Shown here in pieces: positions 1-6,366 of a DNA stretch of 9,332 nt. This DNA comes from Gaiellales bacterium. GTDB lineage: Bacteria; Actinomycetota; Thermoleophilia; Gaiellales; F1-60-MAGs149. The stretch covers positions 1-9,332 of the forward strand of contig JAURLF010000203.1 in NCBI GenBank assembly GCA_030831375.1, written 5' to 3'. A model generated the notes under the pieces. It saw only the letters and a program-made list of their open reading frames with translations, was not told the origin of the DNA and did no database searches. Every line of letters begins with the position of its first letter. Position 1 is the stretch's first letter. The translations under genes and the position numbers were made by a program.

Positions 1-767
1 CGGTTGACGTCGCCCTTGAGCTCCACGCGGTGGCGGGTCGACACGAACCTGCGCGCCCGAGCGGCCTGCTCCTCCGCCTGCTCCGTGGCGATCAGGGGCT
101 CGACGACCTTGACCGGCACCTCGATGTCCGGGCCGCTGGCCGAGAGCGTGCGCACGGCGGTGCCGAGCGCGACCATGTTCGGGACGCGTCCGTCGGCGGC
201 CGGGGTGACGGGGAAGCGGCGGCCGTCGGCGGCCACGCTCGCCGAGCGCGGTGCGACCTTGACGGCCTGGCGCATCGGCAGCGTGGCCTTCATGTACGGC
301 TTGCGCTTGAAGAGGAACGTGAGCGGGATGTCGACCGGGTCGGTCAGGCCCACACGCATGCGCAACCGGTCGACGAAGGCGGGCTCGCCGAGCGCCTTCC
401 TGACCGCCGCGCCCGCGTTGGGCCGCAGGTCGATCGCGTCCGTGTCGATCGTGAAGCGGTTGCCGTCGGCCACGAGCACGAGCCCGCGCGCGACCACCTC
501 CTCGCCGTGGGCGCGCACCGCGGCCTTCGCCTCCGGCGGCGTCATCCCCCCCACGTCGACGCCGTCGATGCGCGTGCCGTCGGCGATCCGCCCGTCGGTC
601 GGGCGTCCGAGCCAGGCGATCGCGCCCGCGACCAGTCCGATCGCGATGAGGACCCCGAGCGCGGCCTTCCAGGGCATGCGCCGCCGCGGACGCGGCGTGC
701 GGGGACCCAGGCTGTCCGCGACAGGCTCCTCGAAGCGGTAGACCCGCATCCCCTCCGACGCCGTCAC
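1..767 (-). CDS. Membrane-anchored VanW / PG-binding-4 type cell-wall protein, N-terminal part (runs off left edge)
   Basis: Reading the minus strand from a GTG at 767 gives 255 residues with no stop before the window edge. Residues 1-35 are a short cytoplasmic, Arg/Pro-rich stretch. Residues about 36-53 (LGVLIAIGLVAGAIAWL) are one transmembrane segment. Outside it come IADGTRIDGVDVGGMTPPEA (61-80), the signature that opens VanW/YoaR-type proteins, and then two regions resembling putative peptidoglycan-binding domain 4 (PF12229). One lies around residues 85-150. The other includes DGRRFPVTPAADGRVPN. The missing C-terminus decides the identity: a VanW domain or an L,D-transpeptidase (YkuD) domain would both fit. 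The likely role is cell-wall binding or remodelling outside the membrane. There is no good Shine-Dalgarno before the GTG, but a TAGAAT box lies 7 nt upstream, suggesting a leaderless message. An in-frame ATG at 749 is the alternative start. Confidence 0.72.
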   Translation of the reverse strand, partial: MTASEGMRVYRFEEPVADSLGPRTPRPRRRMPWKAALGVLIAIGLVAGAIAWLGRPTDGRIADGTRIDGVDVGGMTPPEAKAAVRAHGEEVVARGLVLVADGNRFTIDTDAIDLRPNAGAAVRKALGEPAFVDRLRMRVGLTDPVDIPLTFLFKRKPYMKATLPMRQAVKVAPRSASVAADGRRFPVTPAADGRVPNMVALGTAVRTLSASGPDIEVPVKVVEPLIATEQAEEQAARARRFVSTRHRVELKGDVN

Positions 768-774
768 GGGTCTG

Positions 775-780
775 ATTCTA
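775..780 (-). promoter_or_regulatory. Candidate -10 box for the VanW-like gene
   Basis: On the minus strand TAGAAT (5/6 match to TATAAT) is followed by 7 nt and then the GTG start at 767. A transcript starting at the normal distance would begin at or next to the GTG. No -35 element is obvious about 17 nt upstream. Confidence 0.4.
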
Positions 781-806
781 CGGCCGCCGCGACCCGACGC
801 GCGCGA

Positions 807-825
807 GGGACTCCACCGGAGCCCC
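807..825 (-). terminator. Hairpin after the sigma factor gene
   Basis: Just 2 nt past the TAA of the sigma factor gene, the minus strand reads GGGGCTCC-GGT-GGAGTCCC, an 8-bp stem with a 3-nt loop and one G·U pair. On the plus strand that position would be A·C, so the full stem forms only in RNA made in the gene's own direction. There is no U-tract, which is common in high-GC actinobacteria. It separates the sigma gene from the VanW-like gene. Confidence 0.45.
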
Positions 826-827
826 CC

Positions 828-1781
<954 letters not shown>

Positions 1782-1784
1782 GGC

Positions 1785-1842
1785 CCGGTCAGGATTCCGC
1801 GCCGGCGATCGCGTCTCCACCCCGCGCCGCGAATCCTGCCGG
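1785..1842 (-). promoter_or_regulatory. Long imperfect inverted repeat in the sigma-factor leader
   Basis: Arms 1785-1801 and 1828-1842 are complementary over 15 bp (4+8+3), interrupted by two single-base bulges (1789 and 1798), around a 26-nt loop. The 8-bp core is CAGGATTC / GAATCCTG. The stem ends only 3 nt before the ATG at 1781, so in mRNA it could mask the ribosome landing site. As DNA it could be a two-half-site operator. Which of these applies is inference. Confidence 0.5.
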
Positions 1843-1913
1843 TCTCCTAACACGATCCTCACAGAGCTCGGCTCCAGGCCTCGCGGGCGCAACACAACGC
1901 CAACATTTCACAG

Positions 1914-1927
1914 GGCCGCGGACGGCC
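1914..1927 (-). terminator. Weak hairpin directly after the LysM gene
   Basis: Immediately after the TGA of the LysM gene, the minus strand has GGCCG-TCCG-CGGCC, a 5-bp GC stem with a 4-nt loop and no U-tract. It is short, so it may only partly separate the LysM gene from the sigma gene downstream. Confidence 0.25.
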
Positions 1928-2197
1928 TCAGACGGCGGGCAGGAGCAGCGTCTGGCCGGCCACGAGGGTGCTGCCCTCGAGGTCGTTCAGCTCGCGGATC
2001 TCCCCCACCCGGTCACGCGGATCGCCGTCGTAGAGCCCGTCTGCGAGTCCCCACAGGGTGTCGCCGGGCTGCACGACGTAGGCGACGGGCGGCGCCGTCG
2101 CGGCGCTGTCGGGCGCCGTGCGCAGGCCGATGGCGATGACAAGGGCGAGGACCGCGAGCAGGAGGCCCAGGGAGCGGATGATGCGGATGTCGAACAT
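1928..2197 (-). CDS. Small membrane-anchored LysM protein under SOS control, YneA/ChiZ/DivS-like cell-division inhibitor candidate
   Basis: The protein has 89 aa. Residues 1-7 are a short cytoplasmic start and about 8-25 (RSLGLLLAVLALVIAIGL) form one transmembrane helix or uncleaved signal anchor. A 12-residue linker follows, then one LysM domain (about 39-88) beginning AYVVQPGDTLWGLADGLYDG and ending GQTLLLPAV, so nothing follows the LysM fold. LysM binds peptidoglycan glycan strands, which places the domain outside the membrane. No catalytic domain is present. The gene has its own promoter with two LexA boxes. In Bacillus, YneA has the same order (N-terminal TM, LysM, about 100 aa) and blocks septation during SOS. 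Mycobacterial Rv2719c/ChiZ and corynebacterial DivS are SOS-induced division proteins encoded beside lexA. Here lexA is not adjacent within the window. The transmembrane-LysM architecture is clear; the cell-division role is inferred from architecture plus SOS boxes. The start ATG (2197) lies inside the second LexA palindrome and has no Shine-Dalgarno. Confidence 0.85.
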   Translation of the reverse strand: MFDIRIIRSLGLLLAVLALVIAIGLRTAPDSAATAPPVAYVVQPGDTLWGLADGLYDGDPRDRVGEIRELNDLEGSTLVAGQTLLLPAV

Positions 2198-2204
2198 ATG
2201 TTCG
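2191..2204. promoter_or_regulatory. LexA (SOS) box 2, overlapping the LysM start codon
   Basis: CGAACATATGTTCG is a perfect 14-bp palindrome matching the Gram-positive LexA consensus CGAACRNRYGTTYG at every position. It contains the LysM gene's ATG (2195-2197) and lies just downstream of the -10 box, where bound LexA would block initiation. Confidence 0.9.
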
Positions 2205-2206
2205 GA

Positions 2207-2234
2207 ACTGTACCCGAACGTGTGTTCGTGTCAA
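2207..2234 (-). promoter_or_regulatory. SOS-regulated promoter of the LysM gene
   Basis: On the minus strand TTGACA (2229-2234, perfect -35) is followed by a 16-nt spacer and TACAGT (2207-2212, 4/6 match for -10). The spacer is almost entirely filled by LexA box 1. The -10 is 9 nt from the ATG, so the transcript should have almost no leader. The -35 lies about 7 nt past the stop codon of the DUF1611 gene. Confidence 0.8.
2215..2228. promoter_or_regulatory. LexA (SOS) box 1, inside the promoter spacer
   Basis: CGAACGTGTGTTCG matches CGAACRNRYGTTYG at every position. It sits exactly between the -35 and -10 elements. Its centre is 24 bp from the centre of box 2, a little over two helical turns, which would allow two LexA dimers on similar faces of the DNA. 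Confidence 0.9.
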
Positions 2235-2241
2235 GTAACGA

Positions 2242-3294
2242 TCAGGTCACGGCGGCGAGCCGCGCCAGCACGGCATCGAGCACGCGCTCGGGCCCGTTGC
2301 GCACGACGTCGTCGGCCACGAGGCCCGTGGCGTCCTCGGCGTCCGCGATCGCGCGCCGCGCCCCCTCGTCGTCCAGGTGCTTCGTGTTCAGGGCGATCGC
2401 CGCGACGGGCGCGGGGCGCACCACCCGCACGGCGTCCTCATAGAGGCCGATCACCTCGGGCAGGGGCGGGATCGGGCGCGACGTGTAGTCGTCGTTGACC
2501 GTCTGCCCCGCGAGGTGCTGGAGCACGAGGACGTCGGGCTGGCAGCCGAGCAGGAGCCCGTGCGTGACGCCGCTGTAGCCGGGGTGCAGGAGCGAGCCCT
2601 GCCCCTCGACCCAGAGCAGGTCGCCGCGCTCCGCGCCCAAGTCGACGAGGCGCTCGGCGGCGCCGGCGATGTAGTCGGCGATGACGTGGTCGACGGCGAT
2701 CCCCCAGCCGGTGATCGCGATGCCGGTCTGCCCCGTGGCCACGAAGGCGGAGCGTTCGCCGCGCGCGAGCGCTCCGTGATGGAGCTCGAGCCCGGTCGAC
2801 ATCTTGCCGATCGCGCAGTCCGTGCCGACGGTGTGCGCCACGCGCACGCCCGGCGGGCGCGACAGGTCGAAGCGGGGCACCGACAGGTCCGTCGGGGATG
2901 AGCGCAGGTCGCGCAGCTGCACGTCGTACTGCGCGGCGGCCGCGGCCAGCTCGGGGTCGTCGGCGAGCAGCGTGTGCAGGCCCGCCTCGACGTGGAGCCC
3001 CTGCGACATCGCGCGCAGGAGCGCCTCGCGCCAGGCAGGCGTCAGCCGGCCGCCGGAGGGGGCGACGCCGATCAGGACCGCGGTCGCGCCGAGCCCTACG
3101 GCGGCGTCGACGTCGGCGACGATCGGCACGTCGCGACGGGCGAAGGGCACGACCTCGGCGCTGCGGCGCCCCGCCTGAGTGCTGTCGATCACGCAGACGA
3201 CGTCGCGGTCGCCGAAGCGCAGCACGCCGTGGCCCGTCTTGGCGTCGGACTGGGCCCACAGGCCCTCGGCGAAGATGGCGAGGCGCTCGCTCAT
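2242..3294 (-). CDS. dgcN: DUF1611 P-loop protein, DgcN-like (D-Glu N-acetyltransferase family)
   Basis: This 350-aa protein matches the DUF1611 family (PF07755). The N-terminal about 145 residues form a Rossmann-like domain. A P-loop follows, GTDCAIGKMS (157-166), with the Walker A lysine at 164. Other family landmarks are ATGQTGI (186-192), the VEGQGSLLHPGYSGVTHG segment (229-246) and LNTKHLDDEGA (302-312). As I recall, the family member DgcN N-acetylates D-glutamate, giving the substrate for the racemase DgcA. Older annotation calls such proteins only NAD-dependent epimerase/dehydratase-like or DUF1611. The upstream gene encodes the matching enolase-superfamily enzyme and overlaps this start by 4 nt (ATGA), so the two should be co-translated. 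GGAGG lies 4 nt before the ATG. The family call is firm. The acetyltransferase activity is inferred from the pairing. Confidence 0.82.
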   Translation of the reverse strand: MSERLAIFAEGLWAQSDAKTGHGVLRFGDRDVVCVIDSTQAGRRSAEVVPFARRDVPIVADVDAAVGLGATAVLIGVAPSGGRLTPAWREALLRAMSQGLHVEAGLHTLLADDPELAAAAAQYDVQLRDLRSSPTDLSVPRFDLSRPPGVRVAHTVGTDCAIGKMSTGLELHHGALARGERSAFVATGQTGIAITGWGIAVDHVIADYIAGAAERLVDLGAERGDLLWVEGQGSLLHPGYSGVTHGLLLGCQPDVLVLQHLAGQTVNDDYTSRPIPPLPEVIGLYEDAVRVVRPAPVAAIALNTKHLDDEGARRAIADAEDATGLVADDVVRNGPERVLDAVLARLAAVT

Positions 3295-4301
3295 CGGGCC
3301 TCCACCCCGATCCCGGGCCGGTCGGAGACGGTCACGACGCCGTCGACGAGCCCGAGGCCGGTGAACGGGCCGTCCGTGATCAGCAGGTGCCCGTCGAGGT
3401 CGACGTGGTCGGTCAGGGACGCGATCTGCGCGGCCTGGCCGATGCCGAGCTCGGACTCGATCATGCAGCCGATCATTACGGCGAGGCCGTGCGCGCGCGC
3501 CGCCCGCGCCAGCGAGCAGCCGCCGCGGATCCCACCCGTCTTCGCGATCTTGATGTTGACGCCATCGGCGACCTCCGCGGCGAGCGGCACGTCGGAGGCG
3601 TCCTGGCAGGACTCGTCGAGAATCACCGGCAGGCGCCGCTCGAGCACGCGGTACGCCCGGTAGGCGTCGAGGTCGTTCCGGTGGAAGGGCTGCTCGACGA
3701 ACTCGACGCCGAGACGGATCAGGTCCGGCGTGATCGCGCGCGCGATGTCGATGTCCCAGCCCTCGTTGCCGTCGATCCGGATCAGGCCGTCGAAGCCTGC
3801 GCGGACCGCCTCGAGACGCTCGAGGTCGGCGGCCCCGCCGACCTTGACCTTGAGGACGCGGTAGCCCGTGGCGCGGCGCACCTTGTCGGCCGTGCCCGCG
3901 ACCGTGTCGATGCCGATCGTGAAGGAGGTCGGCGGGCTGATGGGCTCGAGCCCGAGCAGACGCCAGGTCGGCTGGCCGAGCCGTTTGCCGATCCAGTCGT
4001 GCAGCGCGCCGTCGACGGCCATCCGCGTGCCGCCCATCAGCCCCTCTGAGCGCAGGCGCCGCATCACGGCCTCAAGCGCGAACGGGTCGTCGCCGATCAG
4101 CGCCGGCACATCGCGCTCGGCCTCGGACAGCATCGCCGCGGTGGTCTCGCCGTGGTAGTCGACGGGCGATCCCTCGCCGATCCCGACGACGCCGTCGTGC
4201 TCGATCTCCACGACGAGCGTCGGCTCGTGCGTCGAGACGCCGCGGGCGATCTCGAACGGCTCGGCCAGGACAAGCTCCTGGATGCGGGCGCGGATCTCCA
4301 T
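3291..4301 (-). CDS. dgcA: Enolase-superfamily epimerase: N-acetyl-D-Glu racemase DgcA-like / dipeptide (L-Ala-D/L-Glu) epimerase
   Basis: This 336-aa protein is of the muconate-lactonizing subgroup. An N-terminal capping domain (about 1-115) precedes a TIM barrel. Active-site residues are visible: the KVK pair (151-153) for proton transfer; metal ligands Asp177 (RIDGNEGW), Glu203 (FVEQP) and Asp229 (ILDES); and the second lysine at 251 within NIKIAKTGG. A DLDG motif (301-304) resembles the DxD that holds the substrate amino end in L-Ala-D/L-Glu epimerases. These enzymes invert the alpha-carbon of Glu-containing substrates. Pairing with the DUF1611 gene favours the DgcA assignment (N-acetyl-D-Glu to N-acetyl-L-Glu), whereas the DxD favours a murein-dipeptide epimerase; sequence alone does not settle it. 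Either way it would salvage D-Glu from peptidoglycan. The ATG at 4301 has no Shine-Dalgarno; a TAGGGT box lies 7 nt upstream. Confidence 0.85.
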   Translation of the reverse strand: MEIRARIQELVLAEPFEIARGVSTHEPTLVVEIEHDGVVGIGEGSPVDYHGETTAAMLSEAERDVPALIGDDPFALEAVMRRLRSEGLMGGTRMAVDGALHDWIGKRLGQPTWRLLGLEPISPPTSFTIGIDTVAGTADKVRRATGYRVLKVKVGGAADLERLEAVRAGFDGLIRIDGNEGWDIDIARAITPDLIRLGVEFVEQPFHRNDLDAYRAYRVLERRLPVILDESCQDASDVPLAAEVADGVNIKIAKTGGIRGGCSLARAARAHGLAVMIGCMIESELGIGQAAQIASLTDHVDLDGHLLITDGPFTGLGLVDGVVTVSDRPGIGVEAR

Positions 4302-4308
4302 GCCGGGA

Positions 4309-4314
4309 ACCCTA
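4309..4314 (-). promoter_or_regulatory. Candidate -10 box for the dgcA-dgcN pair
   Basis: On the minus strand TAGGGT is followed by 7 nt and the ATG at 4301, the same geometry as before the VanW-like gene. No -35 match was seen in the GC-rich DNA upstream. Confidence 0.3.
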
Positions 4315-4341
4315 CGACAGGGGCCGGCCCCGCCCCTCCGC

Positions 4342-4347
4342 TATCCT
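4342..4347 (+). promoter_or_regulatory. Candidate -10 box for tRNA-Arg
   Basis: TATCCT (4/6 match to TATAAT) lies 10 nt before the first base of the tRNA, giving a transcript with a very short 5' leader. No clear -35 element. The dgcA promoter would be divergent from it within the same 56-nt gap. Confidence 0.35.
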
Positions 4348-4357
4348 CCGCAAGCCC

Positions 4358-4430
4358 GCCCCCGTAGCTCAGGGGATAGAGCACAGCCCTCCGAAGGCTG
4401 GGGTCAGACGTTCAAATCGTCTCGGGGGCG
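4358..4430 (+). tRNA. tRNA-Arg, anticodon CCG
   Basis: A complete cloverleaf of 73 nt is visible. The acceptor stem is GCCCCCG (4358-4364) with CGGGGGC (4423-4429). The D stem is GCTC/GAGC. The anticodon stem is CAGCC/GGCTG around the loop CTCCGAA, giving anticodon CCG at 4391-4393, which reads CGG (Arg). The variable loop is 5 nt. The T stem is AGACG/CGTCT with loop TTCAAAT. The discriminator is G4430. CCA is not encoded and must be added post-transcriptionally. It is the only plus-strand gene in the window. Confidence 0.96.
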
Positions 4431-4435
4431 CCTCG

Positions 4436-5296
4436 TCAGGCGGCGGCCCGCATGGGCCGCCGCTGCCGCGCCTGGGGGTGCCCGAGCAGGTGCAGGCCGG
4501 CGAGCGCCCGGTGCGGCGCGTACGGCGCGAGCAGGTCCGCGGTGTCCTCCACGGTGGCGCTGCGCCGGTTGACCGCGCTGGCGAGCTTCATCAGCCCGAG
4601 GTCGCCGACAGGACCGTGGTCGGGCCAGCCCCAGCCCTGCGCGGCGATCATGCCGATGCTCCACGGCCCAACCTGCGGCTCGCGGGCGAGCCGCGCCTCG
4701 ACCGCGGCGGGCTCGAGCGCACCGAGCCGCTCGAGGTCGACGCGGCGCAGAAGTCCGACGAGGGCGTCGGCGCGGCGCGTGGCGAGCCCGCAGGCGGCGA
4801 TCCGCGCTGCACCGAGCCCGGCGATCGCCTCCGCGTCCGGGGAGGCCCGCAGACCGTTCCCGGCCGCGGGCGCGCACAACAGCAGCACGCGGCGCTCGAT
4901 CCGCTGCGCCTCGCCGAAGCTGATCAGCTGCTGCGCGAACGCGCGCAGGGCGGCGTGCGCGGCGCTGCCAGCGCGCAGGACGCGCAGGCCGGGCCGGCGC
5001 CGCAGGAGCGGGCCGAGCAGGGGGTCCGAGCGGTGCGCGCGGATCAGCGGCGTCGGATCGTCGTCGAGGGCGAGCTCGAAGCGCAGCCGCGTCCACGCCG
5101 CCTCCGGATCATCCGCCTCGAGCCGCACGGCGAGCGCGCCGTCGCCGCGCTGGCGCACCTGCGCCCAGCCGTCGCGGCCGACGGCGCAATCGAGGACGCC
5201 GTCCCGCAGCCGACGCGTGACGCGGTCCGGCATGCGGGCGCTCGCGGCGAGGTCGTACGGTCCGCGGGGCCGCACCTCGATCTCCCGGATCGCCAT
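4436..5296 (-). CDS. AlkA-like DNA-3-methyladenine glycosylase (HhH-GPD superfamily)
   Basis: This 286-aa base-excision repair enzyme would cut alkylated bases from DNA. The N-terminal about 110 residues correspond to the AlkA-type N-terminal domain, which is variable. The helical domain starts near 113, where FAQQLISFGEAQRIERRVLL takes the place of the family's conserved QQ-S segment. The helix-hairpin-helix is about 190-222, with the hairpin PQVGPWSIG (207-215) as DNA-binding loop. It is followed by QGWGWPDHGPVGDLGL, where Asp232 is the expected catalytic aspartate. The C-terminal tail is Arg/Ala-rich. The ATG at 5296 is 9 nt after the stop of the pseudokinase-like gene, so co-transcription is likely. 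No Shine-Dalgarno is seen; a TAGCGT hexamer 6 nt upstream overlaps the preceding stop codon. The gene converges on tRNA-Arg, leaving 5 nt between them, and its last codons form a strong hairpin. The AlkA family call is good; substrate range is unknown. No LexA or Ada-type site was seen near it. Confidence 0.85.
   Translation of the reverse strand: MAIREIEVRPRGPYDLAASARMPDRVTRRLRDGVLDCAVGRDGWAQVRQRGDGALAVRLEADDPEAAWTRLRFELALDDDPTPLIRAHRSDPLLGPLLRRRPGLRVLRAGSAAHAALRAFAQQLISFGEAQRIERRVLLLCAPAAGNGLRASPDAEAIAGLGAARIAACGLATRRADALVGLLRRVDLERLGALEPAAVEARLAREPQVGPWSIGMIAAQGWGWPDHGPVGDLGLMKLASAVNRRSATVEDTADLLAPYAPHRALAGLHLLGHPQARQRRPMRAAA
4440..4463 (+). terminator. Perfect hairpin after tRNA-Arg, inside the glycosylase gene's 3' end
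   Basis: GCGGCGGCCC (4440-4449), loop GCAT and GGGCCGCCGC (4454-4463) form a perfect 10-bp stem starting 10 nt after the tRNA. A further G·U pair (4439/4464) is possible only in plus-strand RNA. There is no U-tract. The same bases encode the last eight or so residues of the glycosylase on the other strand, so the element may serve both convergent genes. Confidence 0.6.
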
Positions 5297-5305
5297 GGGC
5301 GGACG

Positions 5306-6259
5306 CTACCAGCCGTCGACGGCCGGCAGGGGCGGCGCGTCGGCGCCCGCGAGCGGCAGAGCCGGTGCGTCCCCGGCGGGCGGCGGGAGGGCGGGCACCG
5401 CGTCGACGGGCGCGGGCGCGACCGGCGCCTCGACGGTCACCACGACCGTGACGGTGCGTGGTGCGCGCTCGGGATCGGGGACGGGCTCGGGGACGTCGGG
5501 CAACGCGGGCACGGGTGCGGGCTCCGTCTGCACGATGTCGCCGAGCAGGATGTCGGGCTCGGCCCGGGCGACGACCACCGCATCGGCGGGCCCCGGCGCG
5601 AGCTCCTGCGAGCGGGTCGGCAGCGCCAGCGCGAGGCCCGCACCGGCGAGGCAGGCGAGCGCGAGGCCGGCGATCGCGATCCGACGCAGCCCGGGCCGGC
5701 GGCCGCAGCGCGCGCGCTGAGGCCGCCGGGCGGGCGCGGGATCCGGCTCCCAGTCGGGCTCGGCGGGCTCGGGCAGAAGCAGGGCCAGCCGCTCGCCGGC
5801 GACCGCGGGCGGCAGGTCGCCGCCGAGCCAGACCGGTCCCTCGATGCGGAGCAGGCCGTCCTCGCCGACCTCGAGCATGGCCGCGGTGACGTCGCCCGGG
5901 TCGAGTCCCGCCCGCGCGAGCGCGGCCCCGATCGCCATCGCCTGACCGCGCGCGTCCGCGGGCAGGGCCCGGCCCGGATCAGCGCGGGCCGGGTCGAGCA
6001 CGGCCCACGCTGCGCCGTCCGCGTCGCGGACGACGCCCCTGAGGGACGGGAGCCGGGCGGCGCCCTCGGCGTCGACCCAGGCGCGCTGCCAGTCATCGAC
6101 GGCCTGCGGGTCGCCCGGCACGCCGATCAGCCGGCACGCGGCGCGCTGCGGCGGAGCCTCCAGGTCCGTTGCCTCGATCATCCCGCGGCGGCGCAGCTCC
6201 CCGGACGCCCGATAGCGCCCGGCGATGACGGTCCCGCGTGCTCCCGGCTCCCAGTCCAT
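5306..6259 (-). CDS. Single-pass membrane protein with degenerate Ser/Thr kinase-like domain (putative pseudokinase)
   Basis: The protein has 317 aa. Residues 9-45 (GTVIAGRYRASGELRRRGMI then EATDLEAPPQRAACRLIG) align by eye with the PknB-type start (RY.l...lG.GGm..V..A.D...R.VAvK.L), with the GxGG loop turned to RRRG and no beta-3 lysine. WQRAWVDAEGAARLPSLRGV (57-76) resembles the alphaC/beta4 segment. DPGDVTAAMLEVGEDGLLRI (120-139) matches the catalytic-loop stretch HRDvKPaNvLl..dG, with HRD and the Asn lost, and DFG is replaced around IEG (139-141). All catalytic residues are gone and the C-lobe is very short. One transmembrane segment is at about 193-213, after a basic stretch. The outer tail (about 214-317) is rich in Pro, Ala and Val. 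Such proteins can act as scaffolds. I cannot assign a partner. The ATG at 6259 was chosen because the upstream in-frame sequence is out-of-frame ybeY DNA and contains the ybeY terminator. Membrane topology is clear; the kinase kinship is a judgement by eye. Confidence 0.7.
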   Translation of the reverse strand: MDWEPGARGTVIAGRYRASGELRRRGMIEATDLEAPPQRAACRLIGVPGDPQAVDDWQRAWVDAEGAARLPSLRGVVRDADGAAWAVLDPARADPGRALPADARGQAMAIGAALARAGLDPGDVTAAMLEVGEDGLLRIEGPVWLGGDLPPAVAGERLALLLPEPAEPDWEPDPAPARRPQRARCGRRPGLRRIAIAGLALACLAGAGLALALPTRSQELAPGPADAVVVARAEPDILLGDIVQTEPAPVPALPDVPEPVPDPERAPRTVTVVVTVEAPVAPAPVDAVPALPPPAGDAPALPLAGADAPPLPAVDGW

Positions 6260-6332
6260 GCCGTCACCATCGCGCAGCTCGGGCCGCGACAGGCATGCGG
6301 GTCCGGGGCGGATGCGCGCCGCTTGCGCACGG

Positions 6333-6353
6333 ACGCGCGCCGGGGGCGCGCGC
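6333..6353 (-). terminator. Strong GC hairpin ending the mtaB-yqeY-phoH-ybeY operon
   Basis: On the minus strand, 13 nt after the ybeY stop, GCGCGCGCC, loop CCC and GGCGCGCGT form a 9-bp stem. The outermost pair is G·U on this strand and would be an A·C mismatch on the other, supporting this orientation. No U-tract follows. The remaining gap to the pseudokinase-like start (6260-6332) shows no further clear element. Confidence 0.55.
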
Positions 6354-6366
6354 ACCGGCGCCGGCC

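Noticed and set aside
1782..1895. 38-residue N-terminal extension of the sigma factor to a GTG at 1895
   Set aside because: The frame is open, but it spans the inverted repeat and reads unlike a sigma N-terminus; MTATATPKRR at 1781 is a more typical beginning.
4321..4330. GGGCCGGCCC palindrome between dgcA and tRNA-Arg as an operator
   Set aside because: Short GC-only palindromes are expected often at this base composition and nothing else supports a binding site.
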